The notes below the pieces were generated by a model that was not told the origin of the DNA, ran no database searches, and worked only from the letters and a program-made list of their open reading frames with translations. DNA of 64,000 bases from Zygnema cylindricum (lineage: Eukaryota; Streptophyta; Zygnematophyceae; Zygnematales; Zygnemataceae). Location of the stretch: the NCBI GenBank assembly GCA_037447655.1, contig JBBHKE010000188.1, positions 79,401 through 143,400 on the forward strand, in the 5' to 3' direction. A program made the translations under genes and the position numbers. Positions 34,901 through 45,728 of this stretch are shown in pieces (position 1 is the first letter of the stretch; every line of letters starts with the position of its first letter).

Positions 34901-37324
34901 AAAGGTTTTACTAAGAAAGAGGGAATAGACTACGAAGAAACCTTCGCTCCGGTAGTCACATATCCCTCGGTACGAATACTTCTCAGTCTGGCAGCTGTAG
35001 AAGACATGGAAGTCTACCAGATGGACATAAAAACAGCGTTCCTACATAGAGAACTAGAGGAGGAGATCTTCATGCGACAACCGGAAGGATTCGTGGAACA
35101 AGGAGAGGAAAGTAAGGTATGCCGGCTAATCAAATCTCTCTATGGTTTGAAACAGGCGCCCAGACAGTGGAACAAGAGACTTGATGAGTTCCTTACCAGT
35201 CAGGGATACTTTCGCATCAGTTCAAACCACTCAATTTATGATTTTGAAGATGAGGAAGGTGTCATCTTTATTGCAATTTACGTTGATAATCTTCTTGTTC
35301 TAAGTAAGTCATTAAAGAAAATTAACAAACTTAAAACAGATCTAAAGGGAAGATTCGAAATGAAAGATATGGGGAGGCTATATATATTTTGGGAATACAA
35401 GTAGAGAGAAATAGGAAAAAAAAGATTATTAGACTAACTCAGAAGAAGGCAATTGGAAACATGCTGGAAAAATTTTAGATGAACAAAGCCAACAGTTGCA
35501 CGACTCCCATGGATCTAAAGAAGGGAAGTGAGGGGAGTGAGGAAGGAGACATCCTAATTCTAGATGATGAACTAGGTCCAGAAGAGAAGAAGTTTATACA
35601 GACTATTCCTTACAGACAGGTAGTGGGCAGTCTGATATATTTTATGAATTGTACCAGACCGGATTTGGCAGCAGCTATAGGAGTGCTAAGTAGGAGTCTG
35701 AATGCTCCTACCAAAATGGATTGGGAAGCAGCAAAAAGGGTCCTCAGATATCTCATAGGAACTAGGGATCTATGGCTGCATCTGGGTGGGGAAAACACTG
35801 ACATCATCACTTGGAGTGATGCCAGCTATGGGGATGCTCCGATGAGAAGATGTACATCAGGATATGTGTTGTATGTGGGGAATGGTGCTTATTGCTGGAG
35901 CAGTAAGCAGCAAAAGCTCATTGCTCAGTTTACCATGGAGGCAGAGTATATGGCATCTTGCTCTGCTGTGAAGGAATTGATGTGGGTTAAATCCTTGCTT
36001 GGTGAATTGGGGCATCTTAAGAGTAGAATTCAGAGAATATTATGTGATAATCAAGCAGCAATTGCAATTGCTGCTAATCCCAAACATCATTTTAAAGCAA
36101 AACACATGGACATAAGACTTAGCTTTGTTAGTGCAATTCTGTGTCCTCCATTGGACCACAAAATACAGGAAGCCTCTAGATAGTATTTAACTAACCCACT
36201 TTAAGCCACAACCACTGCTGCCCAAGAAGGCAAACTGACAATTTGACTGCACCCCTGTGTAGCGTGGACTCCCCTGAGTCCGTAGAAAAAAGAAACACTG
36301 AAAACGGCCAACCAGGCGATAAGTTATAGGATGGCAAAGATGCCAATTTATACAAACTCTCTGAGAGAGAGGACTATCTACCTAAATTTTCCTAAGTCCT
36401 AGTTTTTCCTAATTCCCTCTCACAGCTCCTATCTACTGCCTGTACGAACCAATCACAAAACTGTATAGTACTAGAAAGTACTACTGCCGATGTACCTTCT
36501 GTACGGCCTCTGTACGACAAGGCCATAAGTGGACGCGTGTATACTTTCCACTCATCCGTACGTTCCTCGGAATTCCCGTGACCGAATGATGTCTCCCCAC
36601 GTGGCGCCAGGTGATGCCACGTCACTAAATGCCAAAGTGACCACTCCGGGATTTCGGCGATGATGTGCGCCGTTGGATTATATGCGAAACGTAATCTTGG
36701 CCGGAATAAATACTTGCGCGATATTTGTTCCGATGTAGAAATAAAATGCGTGGTATCCGTTTTGAATTAGCGTCGTACGACGTACTTTATAAAACTGTAT
36801 ATATGTACGCCGTAAACAGTTTTAGTTAAATGAACTTTATCCTTTCGAACTAAGTATATATCTATCACATACCATAGCACTTAGCATTGGTCCTAGTCTA
36901 TTAGGATAAAGCTGACCGCTACCGGACGATTTGACGAACCGCAGGTACCGTGATCAAATCTCTGGTCCGTCAAGTATATTTTTAGTAACCTACTAAAAAT
37001 AGCTGTCTGTTGAACTAAGGCAGCCATGGATCAACCTCTCTCTCTTTCCTTCAGTGACTACAGCAAGTATGGGGGCTAGAGAGCGGAGGTGGAGGCAGGC
37101 TGTCCGTCCTTTTCTTTTTCCTTTTATAAAACCATATTTAAACCTAGAAAATACTCTAGAAATCTATAAATTTCAACAGTTAGAAAAAAGGTGGAGAACA
37201 AAATAATAAGTCTAGAATACAGACCAGACAGTGAGATGGTGGCAGACATGATGACCAAGCCGGTACCTTCTCCTAAATTAATTTTTTGCAGAAAGAGATG
37301 TGGACTTAAAATCAAAAGTGACTA
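31919..37324 (+). pseudogene. Copia C gag-pol polyprotein, recently inactivated
   Basis: Gag opens MGPPSRVPIFNGTGFIYWEGMM and then meets a TGA (about 31988). It has a frameshift near 32385-32440 and another before the zinc knuckle CHFCKKPGHYMAEC (32801-32842). A long open stretch 32829-34262 covers protease, the HHCC region, the integrase core (HTDIWGP, RSDNGGEY, NGVAERLNRTL: the three acidic residues are kept) and its C-terminal part. RT lies at 34760-35404 and RNase H at 35479-36126 and 37184-37324, separated by frameshifts. Two catalytic residues are lost by single-base changes: the protease reads VGSGA instead of DSGA (33060-33062), and RT reads YVDN instead of YVDD (35288-35290). The solo LTR splits RNase H. 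Confidence 0.95.
36132..37178 (-). repeat. Solo copia LTR (1047 bp) inside copia C RNase H
   Basis: The plus strand reads TGCAATTCTG to ATTTCAACA with the target duplication GTTAG (36127-36131 and 37179-37183). Joining the flanks restores the RNase H reading ...SFVRxKVENK. It carries CACGTGGCGCC at about 36599 and a tRNA-like module on the plus strand (36895-36972, with GGATAAAGCTGACCGC and TGATCAAATCTC). It is younger than copia C. Confidence 0.93.
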
Positions 37325-37338
37325 GAAAATAAGGGGAG

Positions 37339-38330
37339 TGTTGAAATAAAAGGTATTTTCTAGGTTAGTTAAAAGATTTAAATAAGAGCAGGAAAAAGCA
37401 GAGGCAGCCTGCTTCTCGCTTCTCTCTCTAGCCCCCATACTTGTCGTAGTCATTAAAGGCTGGAGAGGAAGCTAGAGCCATGGCTGCCTATGCTCCTTCT
37501 AGAGTCAGAAGGCAGATCCTTGGTAAACTTACCAAAAGGATTGACGGACCCGAGATTTGATCCTAGTACCTACCATCCGTCAAAGTAGCTGTTAGTCTTA
37601 CCCTGTAGTTTAAGACCAGTGCTGAAGTATATAGGGTACGATAGCTACTTTAAAATGACGAAAAAGAGAAGTTTAATTTACTAACAAACGGACCACAATC
37701 ACACAGACACAGTTAAAATAAAATTACACTAGAAATGTACTACTTGTATTTTTAACGGCTATAAATTAAGGCCGACATTAATCTAACGACGGAGAAAGAA
37801 GCCGGCATCGCGGAATGGTCGATTTGGCGGTTTTCGGTCATAACCACAACGGGTGACACGTGGCAGCATGACATTGGATGACGGCATCTCCGGGACATAT
37901 TATGGCGAACCCGGATATGGCAGGCGTCGTCTTTCTGGCCATATCGTACAATGGCCGTACAGAAAGTACTTCGGACCAAGTACCTTTCTGTACTGTACAC
38001 TCAATTGATTGGTTCCGTACATCAGTAGGAGAGGGTTTGGAGAGGGGTTTAGGACTTAGAAAATTAGAGGTAGCCGCCTCTCTCTCAAAGAGCTTTTGTA
38101 TAAAAAGGTCATCTTTGACCATTGATAATTAACTGCTCAGGGGAGCAAATTCAAGGATTCTTTTTGTGGCAGACTCAGGGGAGTCAGCCCTTCCAAAGGG
38201 TGCAGTCTAGTAAGTCTGTATTCTGTCAGGGTGTCAGCAATATTGAGACAAAGCTTAAAGAACTAAGGTTATCCTAGAGGCTTCTAGCAAGCTGCTTACT
38301 CCGAGTACCTATGGAGGTCTCAGAGTTGCA
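37339..38330 (+). repeat. 3' LTR of copia C (992 bp)
   Basis: It follows the polypurine tract GAAAATAAGGGGAG. It has the same ends and length as the 5' LTR, with only a few visible substitutions, for example around 37665-37680. Confidence 0.95.
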
Positions 38331-40948
38331 TGATTCACGTGCATACATGCATATGTGTCTTCACAGGCACCTCTTTACCAAGCTAAGAAAGATCCATAAT
38401 GTAGAGATAGAGTATGGGGATGGGAGAGTAGTTACTACATATCTAGTGAGTTCGGTAGACCTGAAATTCTTAGTGGAGGGTAAGACTTCTAAACTCACCT
38501 TCTCAGATGTATTCTACATTCCTTAGCTGAGTAAAAATCTTGTCTCTATCTTTGTATTAGATGATAAGGAATTTGATACCTTCAGTAGAAAGGGAGTCTT
38601 TACAGTTAAGTATGGGGATGAAGTTTACTTCACAGAAGATAAGGGTAGCTGATGAATGTTTAGGCTTAACCTGATTAATGAAAAAAAAATGTTTACTATG
38701 TTGGTGTCCCGAACTTGATGATTTGGCATAAGCGGTTAGGGCATGTGCACTTTGATAGGCTGAGGGAAATGGAGAAACTTGGTGTAGTAGAAGGCTTTCA
38801 GTTTGGGGATAATGAAATGATGGATGATTGAAGTGGATGTGCCCAAGGTAAGACTCTCAGATTTCCCTTTCCCAAAATTGCCACGTATAGAGGTGAGAAA
38901 GTACTAGATCTGGTCCACACAGATATCTAGGGACTGGCAAAAGTACCTTCGGTCAGAGGGAAGAGGTTTATGTTGCAAATTACTGATGATTGGTCTAGAT
39001 ACTGTAGAGTATACTTCCTAAAAACAAAGTCTGAAACACCAACTAACTTCAAAGAATATAAAGCTTGGAGTGAGAAGTTGCACGGAACCCCCATTAAGAG
39101 AATAAGGAGTGATAATGGGAGGAATATTCCTCTTACTAGTTTGGTGAATACTTTAGGGATGAGGGAGTTCACCATCAAAAAACTGTACCGAAAAATCCAA
39201 ATGAGCCGATGAGACAGGGGAGCCGATGAGACTGTGAGGAGGAACGCGTGACTTCCCTCCATTCTAGGTTCTGACTTTGAGGGAGGACCAAGAAGCAGCA
39301 AAAGGCTACAAGAGAAACAGGTTGCTCACAAGGTAACTAAGCTGTCTCACCCTGATGAGCCTCATTCATACTCGGAGGCAATGAACACTCCGGAAAAAGA
39401 CAGATGGGTAAAAGCCATAAATGATGAGATGGCCTCTATCATGGAATTAAATACTTAGGAACTGGTGGACTGTCCTCCAGACAGAAAAACCAATTGGGTG
39501 CAACTAGGTGTATAAATTGAAACTGAACGGAAATAATACCATTGAAAGATATATGGCTCGATTGCTAGCTATGGGGTTCACCCCAAAGAAGGGGATAAAT
39601 TATGAAGAGACTTTTGCTCTTGTGGTTCGATTCCCATCTGTAGGGATTCTTCTCCGTGTAGCGGCAGCGGAAGACATGGAAATACACCAGATGGATATTA
39701 AGACGGCCTTCCACAATGGTGAGCTAGAGGAAGAAATGTTCTTGTGGCAACCAGAGGGGTTTGTAGAGGAACGAGAGGAGAGTAAAGTCAGCAGACTCAT
39801 AAAGTCCTTATATAGACTGAAGCATGCTCCCGGACAATGGAATAAGAAACTAGATAAGTTCCTCACTTGTTTGGGATATATCCGGATCAGCTCTGACCAT
39901 TATATTTTTATGTTTGAGGATGATAATGGTGTTATTTTTATTACAATTTATGTGGATGATTTGCTGGTGTTAAGTAAGTCAATGGAAAAGATCAATAAGT
40001 TAAATAAATATCTTAGAAGTAGATTTGACATGAAGGATTTAGGGGAGGCAAGATACATTTTGGGAATTCAAATGGAAAGAGATAGGGGGAAAAAGATTAT
40101 CAAACTTACTCAGATAGAAGACATAGGGAATATGCTAGAGAAATTACAGATGGAAATGGCAAACAGTTGTACCACTCCCATGGACTTAAAGAAAGCAAGT
40201 GATGGGAGTGTAGAAGGAGGAACGATAATCTCAGATGATCAAATGAGTCTAGAAGACAAACAGTTTATGAGGACTATTTCTTATAGGCAGGTTGTAGGAA
40301 GCTTAATCTACAATATGAATTATACTACGCGGGACATAGCAGCAGCAGTTTGAGTCCTTAGTATGAGTCTTAATGATCCTAGGAAGAGAGATAGGGAGGC
40401 AGCCAAGAGAGACATGAGATATTAGGTGGGAACCACAGATCTATGGTTGTATTGGGAGGGGAGCACACTGCCATCACAACTTGGAGTGATGCCAGTTATG
40501 GGGATGCACCTATGAGAAGATGCACTTCTAGGTATGTGTTGTATGTTGGGGAAGGTGCTTGTTGTTAGGGGTGTAAGCAACAAAAGGTGGTTGATCAGTT
40601 CACTATGGAGGTTGAGTAGATGGCCTCTTGTTCTGCTGAAAAATAGTTGATGTGGGTCAAGTATTTGTTGCAAAAACAGGGGTATATGAAGAAGGGGGTG
40701 CATGAAGATTTTTGTGATAATCAGGCTGCAATTCTAATTGCAGCCAATCCAAAACATCATTTCAAGGCTAAACATATGGACATAAGATTGAGTTTTGTGA
40801 GGGAAAAGGTTGAAAACAAAATTGTGAATCTTAGGTATAGGGCTGATGGGGAAATGGTGGCTGATATGATGACCAAACCTGTGCCCTCTCCCAAGTTAAA
40901 ATATTATAGAGAAAACCGTGGACTAAAAGAGAAGTTGAAAATAGACTA
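38331..40948 (+). pseudogene. Copia D pol (protease to RNase H) with an integrase deletion
   Basis: It resumes the protease frame after copia C (MHMCLHRHLFTKL), then reads FSDVFYIP, a pre-integrase region with stops (about 38520-38830), and the integrase start (HTDI, then ITDDWSRYCRVYFLKTK; RSDNGRNIPL). At about 39205 it jumps to the linker FEGGPRSSKRLQEKQ, so the part with the third integrase catalytic residue, roughly 0.65 kb compared with copia C, is gone. RT at 39508-40353 is open and keeps IYVDDLLVLS. RNase H is broken by several stops (40351, 40425, 40567, 40618, 40646) and ends TAG at 40946-40948. Confidence 0.9.
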
Positions 40949-40962
40949 GAAGATAAAAGGAG

Positions 40963-41960
40963 TGTTGAAATCAATAGATTTGGGGGTATTTTCTAGGTCT
41001 GAAGATTAAAAATAAAAAAAAGCATAGGCAGCCTGCCTCCACCTCCTCCCTCTAACCCCTATACTTGTTGTAGTCACTGAAGGAAAGAGAGGGCAGTGGA
41101 TCTATAGTTCCCTCAACTCCATAGGTAGAACTGAAGAGTGTCATAAGTCACTCTCTACAAAAGGTGAGTTCGGCAAGACTCGAACCTTCGATCGGCAGAG
41201 CAAGGCTTAGCCGTCAGCTCTAACCAGTCTGTCGTAGGAGTTTGTTATGCTACATAGGGTTTGAATACTATATAAATAGTGTCAAAGAACTTTAATTCGA
41301 TTAACGGAAATAGAGATAAAAAACATATAGGCTAATTATAATATGGAGCGAACGTGAACCCGCACAAAACAAATGTACCGCACATTTGTTTTCAACGGCT
41401 ACTATTAAAGCTGGTTTAGATCCGACGGCACGTATGATCGTCGAGATCCCGAAATGGTCGTTTTGGCAATTTTCGGGCGTGATATGACCTTGCGCCACAT
41501 GGCAAGATAGCATTGGGAAGCGGGAATCACGGGGAGCATGAGGACGAGTCCTAAAGAGAGAGACGTCCCCTCCATGACCTTATCGTACACAAGTCGTACA
41601 AAAAAGATATCGGCCATGGTACATTTCTGTACTGTATAGTCTTCTGATTGGTTCGTACTTCATTAGATAAGGGTTGTGAGAGGGGTTTTATGACTTATAG
41701 AGTTTAGGAGGTAGTCGCCTCTCTCTCATAGAGCTTATATAAATCTTGGTATCTTTGCCACTTTATAACTAATCGCCTGGTTGGGCGTTTTCTGTGATTC
41801 TTTTTGATGTGGACTCATGGGAGTTCAGAGTGCATATGGGTGCAGTCATATTGTTTATTTGCCTGCTTGGGTAGCAGTGGTCTTAGTTGAAAGTGGATCA
41901 GTAAAAAACTGGCTAACTGCTTTCTAAATTCTGTAGTCCAATGGGGGATACAGGATTACA
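40963..41960 (+). repeat. 3' LTR of copia D
   Basis: Starts TGTTGAAATCAATAG after the polypurine tract AGATAAAAGGAG and ends about GGATTACA. It has a TTATATAAAT TATA box at about 41730 and the antisense tRNA-like module at 41165-41235 (reverse strand GGTTAGAGCTGACGG and GGTTCGAGTCTTGCC). The conserved G-box is altered here to CCACATGGC. Confidence 0.85.
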
Positions 41961-42500
41961 CAAACTTATCATTAACCGCATCGGCAATGTGGCCTAACTA
42001 AGGAAAACCGTTTACACCAATAGAAAAACATATTCCCGCATGTGATAAGTTTTCAAAAGTTATTGCGACTGAAAAAAGTTCAGGGTTGTTCATTTTTGTG
42101 TGCATGCACCTTGTACGTATTTTTTTTGCAAGGGTCTCGATGCTGCAGTGTCATTTCACGCAAATTTGTGAAATTTGCGAAGGTGAAAAATCTGCGAAGT
42201 CATGGCGGCCGGTTAGGAGAGGTTTACGCAGAGGCGTGTTGTACAGCCACGGCTGCAAGGTTGTACGTGTACGATGTCACGCAATGACATGCGACATGCC
42301 AAATGGTTTCAAAAATTACGATGTGTCTTGCGATGCTTCGAAAAGTTTCGAAAAAATACGGTGCGGCAAAGACAGATTGTACACGGTGACAGCCGTCACG
42401 GGTATTGTCAACGTATACAATCGTCACAAGCTTAAATAACATTTTCGAGTAATCACATAGAGACACCTGAAATCCGGGTCCGCCGGATCCGCCCTAAAAT

Positions 42501-42600
42501 ACAAAGTAAGTTCGCTAAGTTACAACTACATGGGGTCGTACCCTTAGCTACAACACAAAGTAGGTTCTCTAAATTACAATTACATGGGGTCATGGCCTAA
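42501..42600. repeat. 53-bp tandem duplication
   Basis: ACAAAGTAAGTTCGCTAAG... and ACAAAGTAGGTTCTCTAAA... are two diverged copies, each ending in TACATGGGGTC. The first ends like a family-1 MITE terminus. Confidence 0.7.
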
Positions 42601-43178
42601 ATCAAATTCCATGATACATACCTACATTACGCTAATAGGGGATTCACGGTGCACTGCACTCTCATACAGACGTAGTTTCATGATGCTGTTACATCTCACT
42701 TCGTAGAAAGAACTTCGCAGCTTCGTGGAAATACACCACAATTCTAGAACATACGGGAGCTTGCGGCTCGTCAGGACGTGAGCGGCGAAAGTGCGAAGCT
42801 GTCTATACGGTACACAAGTCCTCGTCTGGAACTATTTGTGCGATGCGATTGGAGACATTAATGCACGTGGTAGCGTATTTTGTTATGTACTGTACTGGCT
42901 CATGCACGCATCCTCGTGGCATCCTTGAGCTGCTTTGATGATTCACACGTGTGCCTTGAACGTGTTTGAGGCGGCAGCGCCGTAGCGGCATGCTAGTTGA
43001 TTGGCTGACGAGATTCAAAATATCGGTCGGGATCTTGAATCGAATGTAGGAGCAGACTTATCTGTACGGTTCGCACGCGACAAAGATATTTTACAGAATT
43101 TCCGAATGTTTGGACGCTTTTCGGCGGTTTATCGAAAATAGTTTTGATATCAAAAAAAAGTAACCACTTTTTCACGGA

Positions 43179-43353
43179 CACGTGAAGGAATTGACATATT
43201 CGAGAGTTGTAGGTAAGCAATCCGTTTATAGCCGACACGTGGAGAGAATTGTCATATACGAAGATAAAATATCAGCGAACCACTTTATTTCCGACACGTG
43301 GGAGGATTTACACGTTTTGAAATGCGGAAAGTCCCTCTCCGTTTTAACACGTG
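43179..43353. repeat. Array of four G-boxes in about 57-bp repeats
   Basis: CACGTG occurs at 43179, 43236, 43295 and 43348, mostly within GACACGTGG followed by similar A/T-rich text (GAATTGACATATTCGA, GAATTGTCATATACGA, GATTTACACGTTTTGA). A fifth GACACGTGC lies at about 43578. CACGTG is the core recognised by plant bZIP and bHLH factors. Whether it regulates anything here is unknown. Confidence 0.65.
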
Positions 43354-43976
43354 GGAACCCTGAGGCGTTCAGAATTGCGAATATGTAGCGTCGACTTTTG
43401 GTAGCAATTTGACAGGCTGGCCGTCAATCGTCGTACCAAGCCGAAAGACGGAAAAACTATATTTCAGAAAATACGATGGAAAAACCGTCGAGGTACAAAA
43501 GGGATAAAAAAATGGGGGAGTGTCCGGACCTCTGGTTGTAGGGCATCACGGGTTAATTCCGACGTTTATTTTGGAGGACACGTGCACTGTCCACCGTTTA
43601 TTCGGTCGCAGCTTTTTTTTGCCAAAAATCATAAAATAGTGCCGATAACGCTATTAAAGGGAGCGGAGTAAAATTTGCCACGTCCGCTTGCGCTAATTAT
43701 ATGTTCTAATTTTGCGCTACCAATGATAAATTGTTAATGCTAATAAAGATGGGTAGTGCACTCTTGGTGGCCACCTCGTCGACGTTTCGATGACTAGCTA
43801 AACACATAGTAGTGATGTGTGTCGCACCAAGTAAAACTAACACCCTATGTGCACCGCAGTATATGAAGAACCCTGTTTTTTCTTTTTTTCTCGATGTAAC
43901 GATGTGGCGATGTTTTCTGATATGACGATCATCTAAATCCATACGATTATGATACACAAAAACGGAAACAAATAGA

Positions 43977-44290
43977 GTGGGAAGGAAGGAGGAAGAGAGG
44001 GAGAAGTGGGAAGGAGAGAGGTATGGTAAGAGGGAGGAAGATAGAGAGGGAGAGGGGTGGAGAGGGAGGGGGGAGAGTGGAGGAGGGAGGGAAGGAAGGG
44101 TGGGGGAGAAAAGGAGGGCGAGAAGGAGGAAAAGAGGGGGGGAGGGAAAAGAGGGAGAGAGGGAGAGGGGGAAGGAGAGAACACCCCCGACCCGCTCCCT
44201 TTCCCACCCTTACGTTCTCCCTCCCTCCTCATCACCCTCCCTGCCCTCATACCTTCTTTCTCGCTCAACCTTTCCCTCCTCGCACCGTCC
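43977..44290. repeat. Purine tract followed by a pyrimidine tract
   Basis: 43977-44180 is almost all A/G (GGGAGAGAGGG type) and 44190-44290 is mostly C/T on the same strand. Such a switch can fold back on itself. ORFs in all frames here are compositional. Confidence 0.85.
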
Positions 44291-44926
44291 CACTAATGGA
44301 TGTGAAAAATATATCCTAGTATGTTTAAGGGCTTGCTAAAGAGATTAACATGTGTTTTGAACAACTTGGTTGCCGCAAATGCATGATTTGTGGAAGGTGG
44401 TTGGGCCAGCAACAATTCGCAGGTGTCGTCGGCAGTACATATGTTTCACGAAATCAGATTGGCATGTTGTAAATAATGGTCGTTTGGTATCTAATTTTGC
44501 CGCACAAAGTCCAAATGGTTTTCTTACAAGATGTAAGACCGTGCTTTTTTTTATCAAGAGCGTGGTAGGCTCTGCCACCTACTCGAGTAGTGCTCTTTCT
44601 AATTATGCATATTACGGTATGTAAAAAGTGAGTATGCCTAACCTTAAACTCTTTAGCTTAGTGTGAGAGTGAATAACCATCACAACAATAAATATTTTGT
44701 TAAGTCGTTTGGGCGTAAAGTTTACAACATACGACATGCGACGTACATAGTTCTCAACCTTGTCTATTTCTATTTCATTTTCCGTGGACAAAAACATTAC
44801 GGATTGGTTTGTTACTAATGTTCGACTTTGTGAATCAAACCAAAGGGTTCCATTGGTTGAACATAAATCGTTAAATTGTTAAACCATTAAAACAACATCA
44901 TTTTTTTTATTTGGTACCTTTGCTTA

Positions 44927-45725
44927 GGGTACTTTCCCATCTAACCGAAACTTAGTCTCGTAGCTTTGTTTTTTAGCGAAGATTCTCCGTTCAACTTTCA
45001 TAGCATTCGGATATAAACGCATATAAAATGTTACTTAAAAAAGTGACTTACGTAGACGTGTACGAAACAGTGTGACGAATGAAGTGGGAGGCGAAACTTC
45101 CACTCAACTTTAAATTGAGGCGTCTCTCCGCAGGGTGTACAATGTTTGTGACTTCGTAATGTCGGTACGCCACATTGTCGACGTGTCGAAACCCTAAAAT
45201 ATATTTTGCTGCCGCACAAAAATGCAGTTTCGTTTTTCGTTTTCCCACTTGCCCACAAGTGCCCAGTGTTTTTCCTACGCCGTTTGTGTGAAGACACGTG
45301 TGTTTGAGAGAGACGATCCCTGTACGGAAATTAGCGCACGGAAAACAGTACACACAGGCTGGAAACGTGCAGTGCTTTTTTTTTTGTACTCCACGCACAA
45401 AAAATGTAAAAAACTTTCGACACTTGCGACAACGTCTGCCTATTTGCTCACCTTGTTGGGTTTTATTTCAAATCACCTCGCGAGTTGATTTTATGTAAAG
45501 TTTGAACATGTGTTGAAAGGACGCGAAAGTGGGTTGAAATGCGCTAGACGACAAATTGCATCGCGCTAAACGACAAACTACTGTACGTATAAAGTTTCAA
45601 GGTAACGCAACTTGTACGGTGGTAATTTATATTTTTTTGGTACGGCTGCGTATTTTCTCGTTTTTTTCAAGTTATGGAGGAAACGACAAAAAATAACTGT
45701 AACTTTAGCACATGCGAAAGTACCC
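44927..45725 (+). mobile_element. MITE family 1, copy 3
   Basis: Termini GGGTACTTTCCCAT and ATGCGAAAGTACCC, flanked by TTA (44924-44926 and 45726-45728), length 799 bp. The TCGCGA-centred near-palindrome is at 45471-45490. No transposase. Confidence 0.82.
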
Positions 45726-45728
45726 TTA

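Larger units (their letters stand above)
30923..38330 (+). mobile_element. Copia element C, full length (7408 bp with a nested solo LTR)
   Basis: LTRs of 992 bp at 30923-31914 and 37339-38330 look nearly identical, and the target duplication is TGATT (30918-30922 and 38331-38335). It lies exactly in the protease codons of copia D. Removing the solo LTR 36132-37178 and one GTTAG copy leaves an element of 6356 bp. The low LTR divergence makes it one of the youngest insertions here. Confidence 0.95.
22457..41960 (+). mobile_element. Copia element D, the old host element of the nest
   Basis: Its pieces are part of the 5' LTR (22457-22474 and 28939-29785), gag (29790-30922), pol (38331-40948) and the 3' LTR (40963-41960). 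Copia 2 sits in the 5' LTR and copia C in the protease codons. The left end of its 5' LTR was cut off by copia E. D carries stops, frameshifts and an integrase deletion, so it is the oldest unit here. Confidence 0.8.
41961..44923. other. Intergenic region right of the retrotransposon nest
   Basis: No gene is recognised. It contains a 53-bp tandem duplication, a G-box array and a purine/pyrimidine tract, listed separately. The sequence ending GGGGTCGTACCCTTA at about 42545 resembles the right end of MITE family 1. Confidence 0.45.

Noticed and set aside
22475-38330. An autonomous, intact copia element
   Set aside because: Both full-length copies have stops, frameshifts or catalytic changes in gag-pol, so neither can act alone.
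44023-44339. Gly/Glu/Arg-rich ORFs at the purine tract, also 15586-15909, 62010-62713 and 63545-63899
   Set aside because: All frames are open because of simple purine or pyrimidine repeats; this is not evidence of coding.
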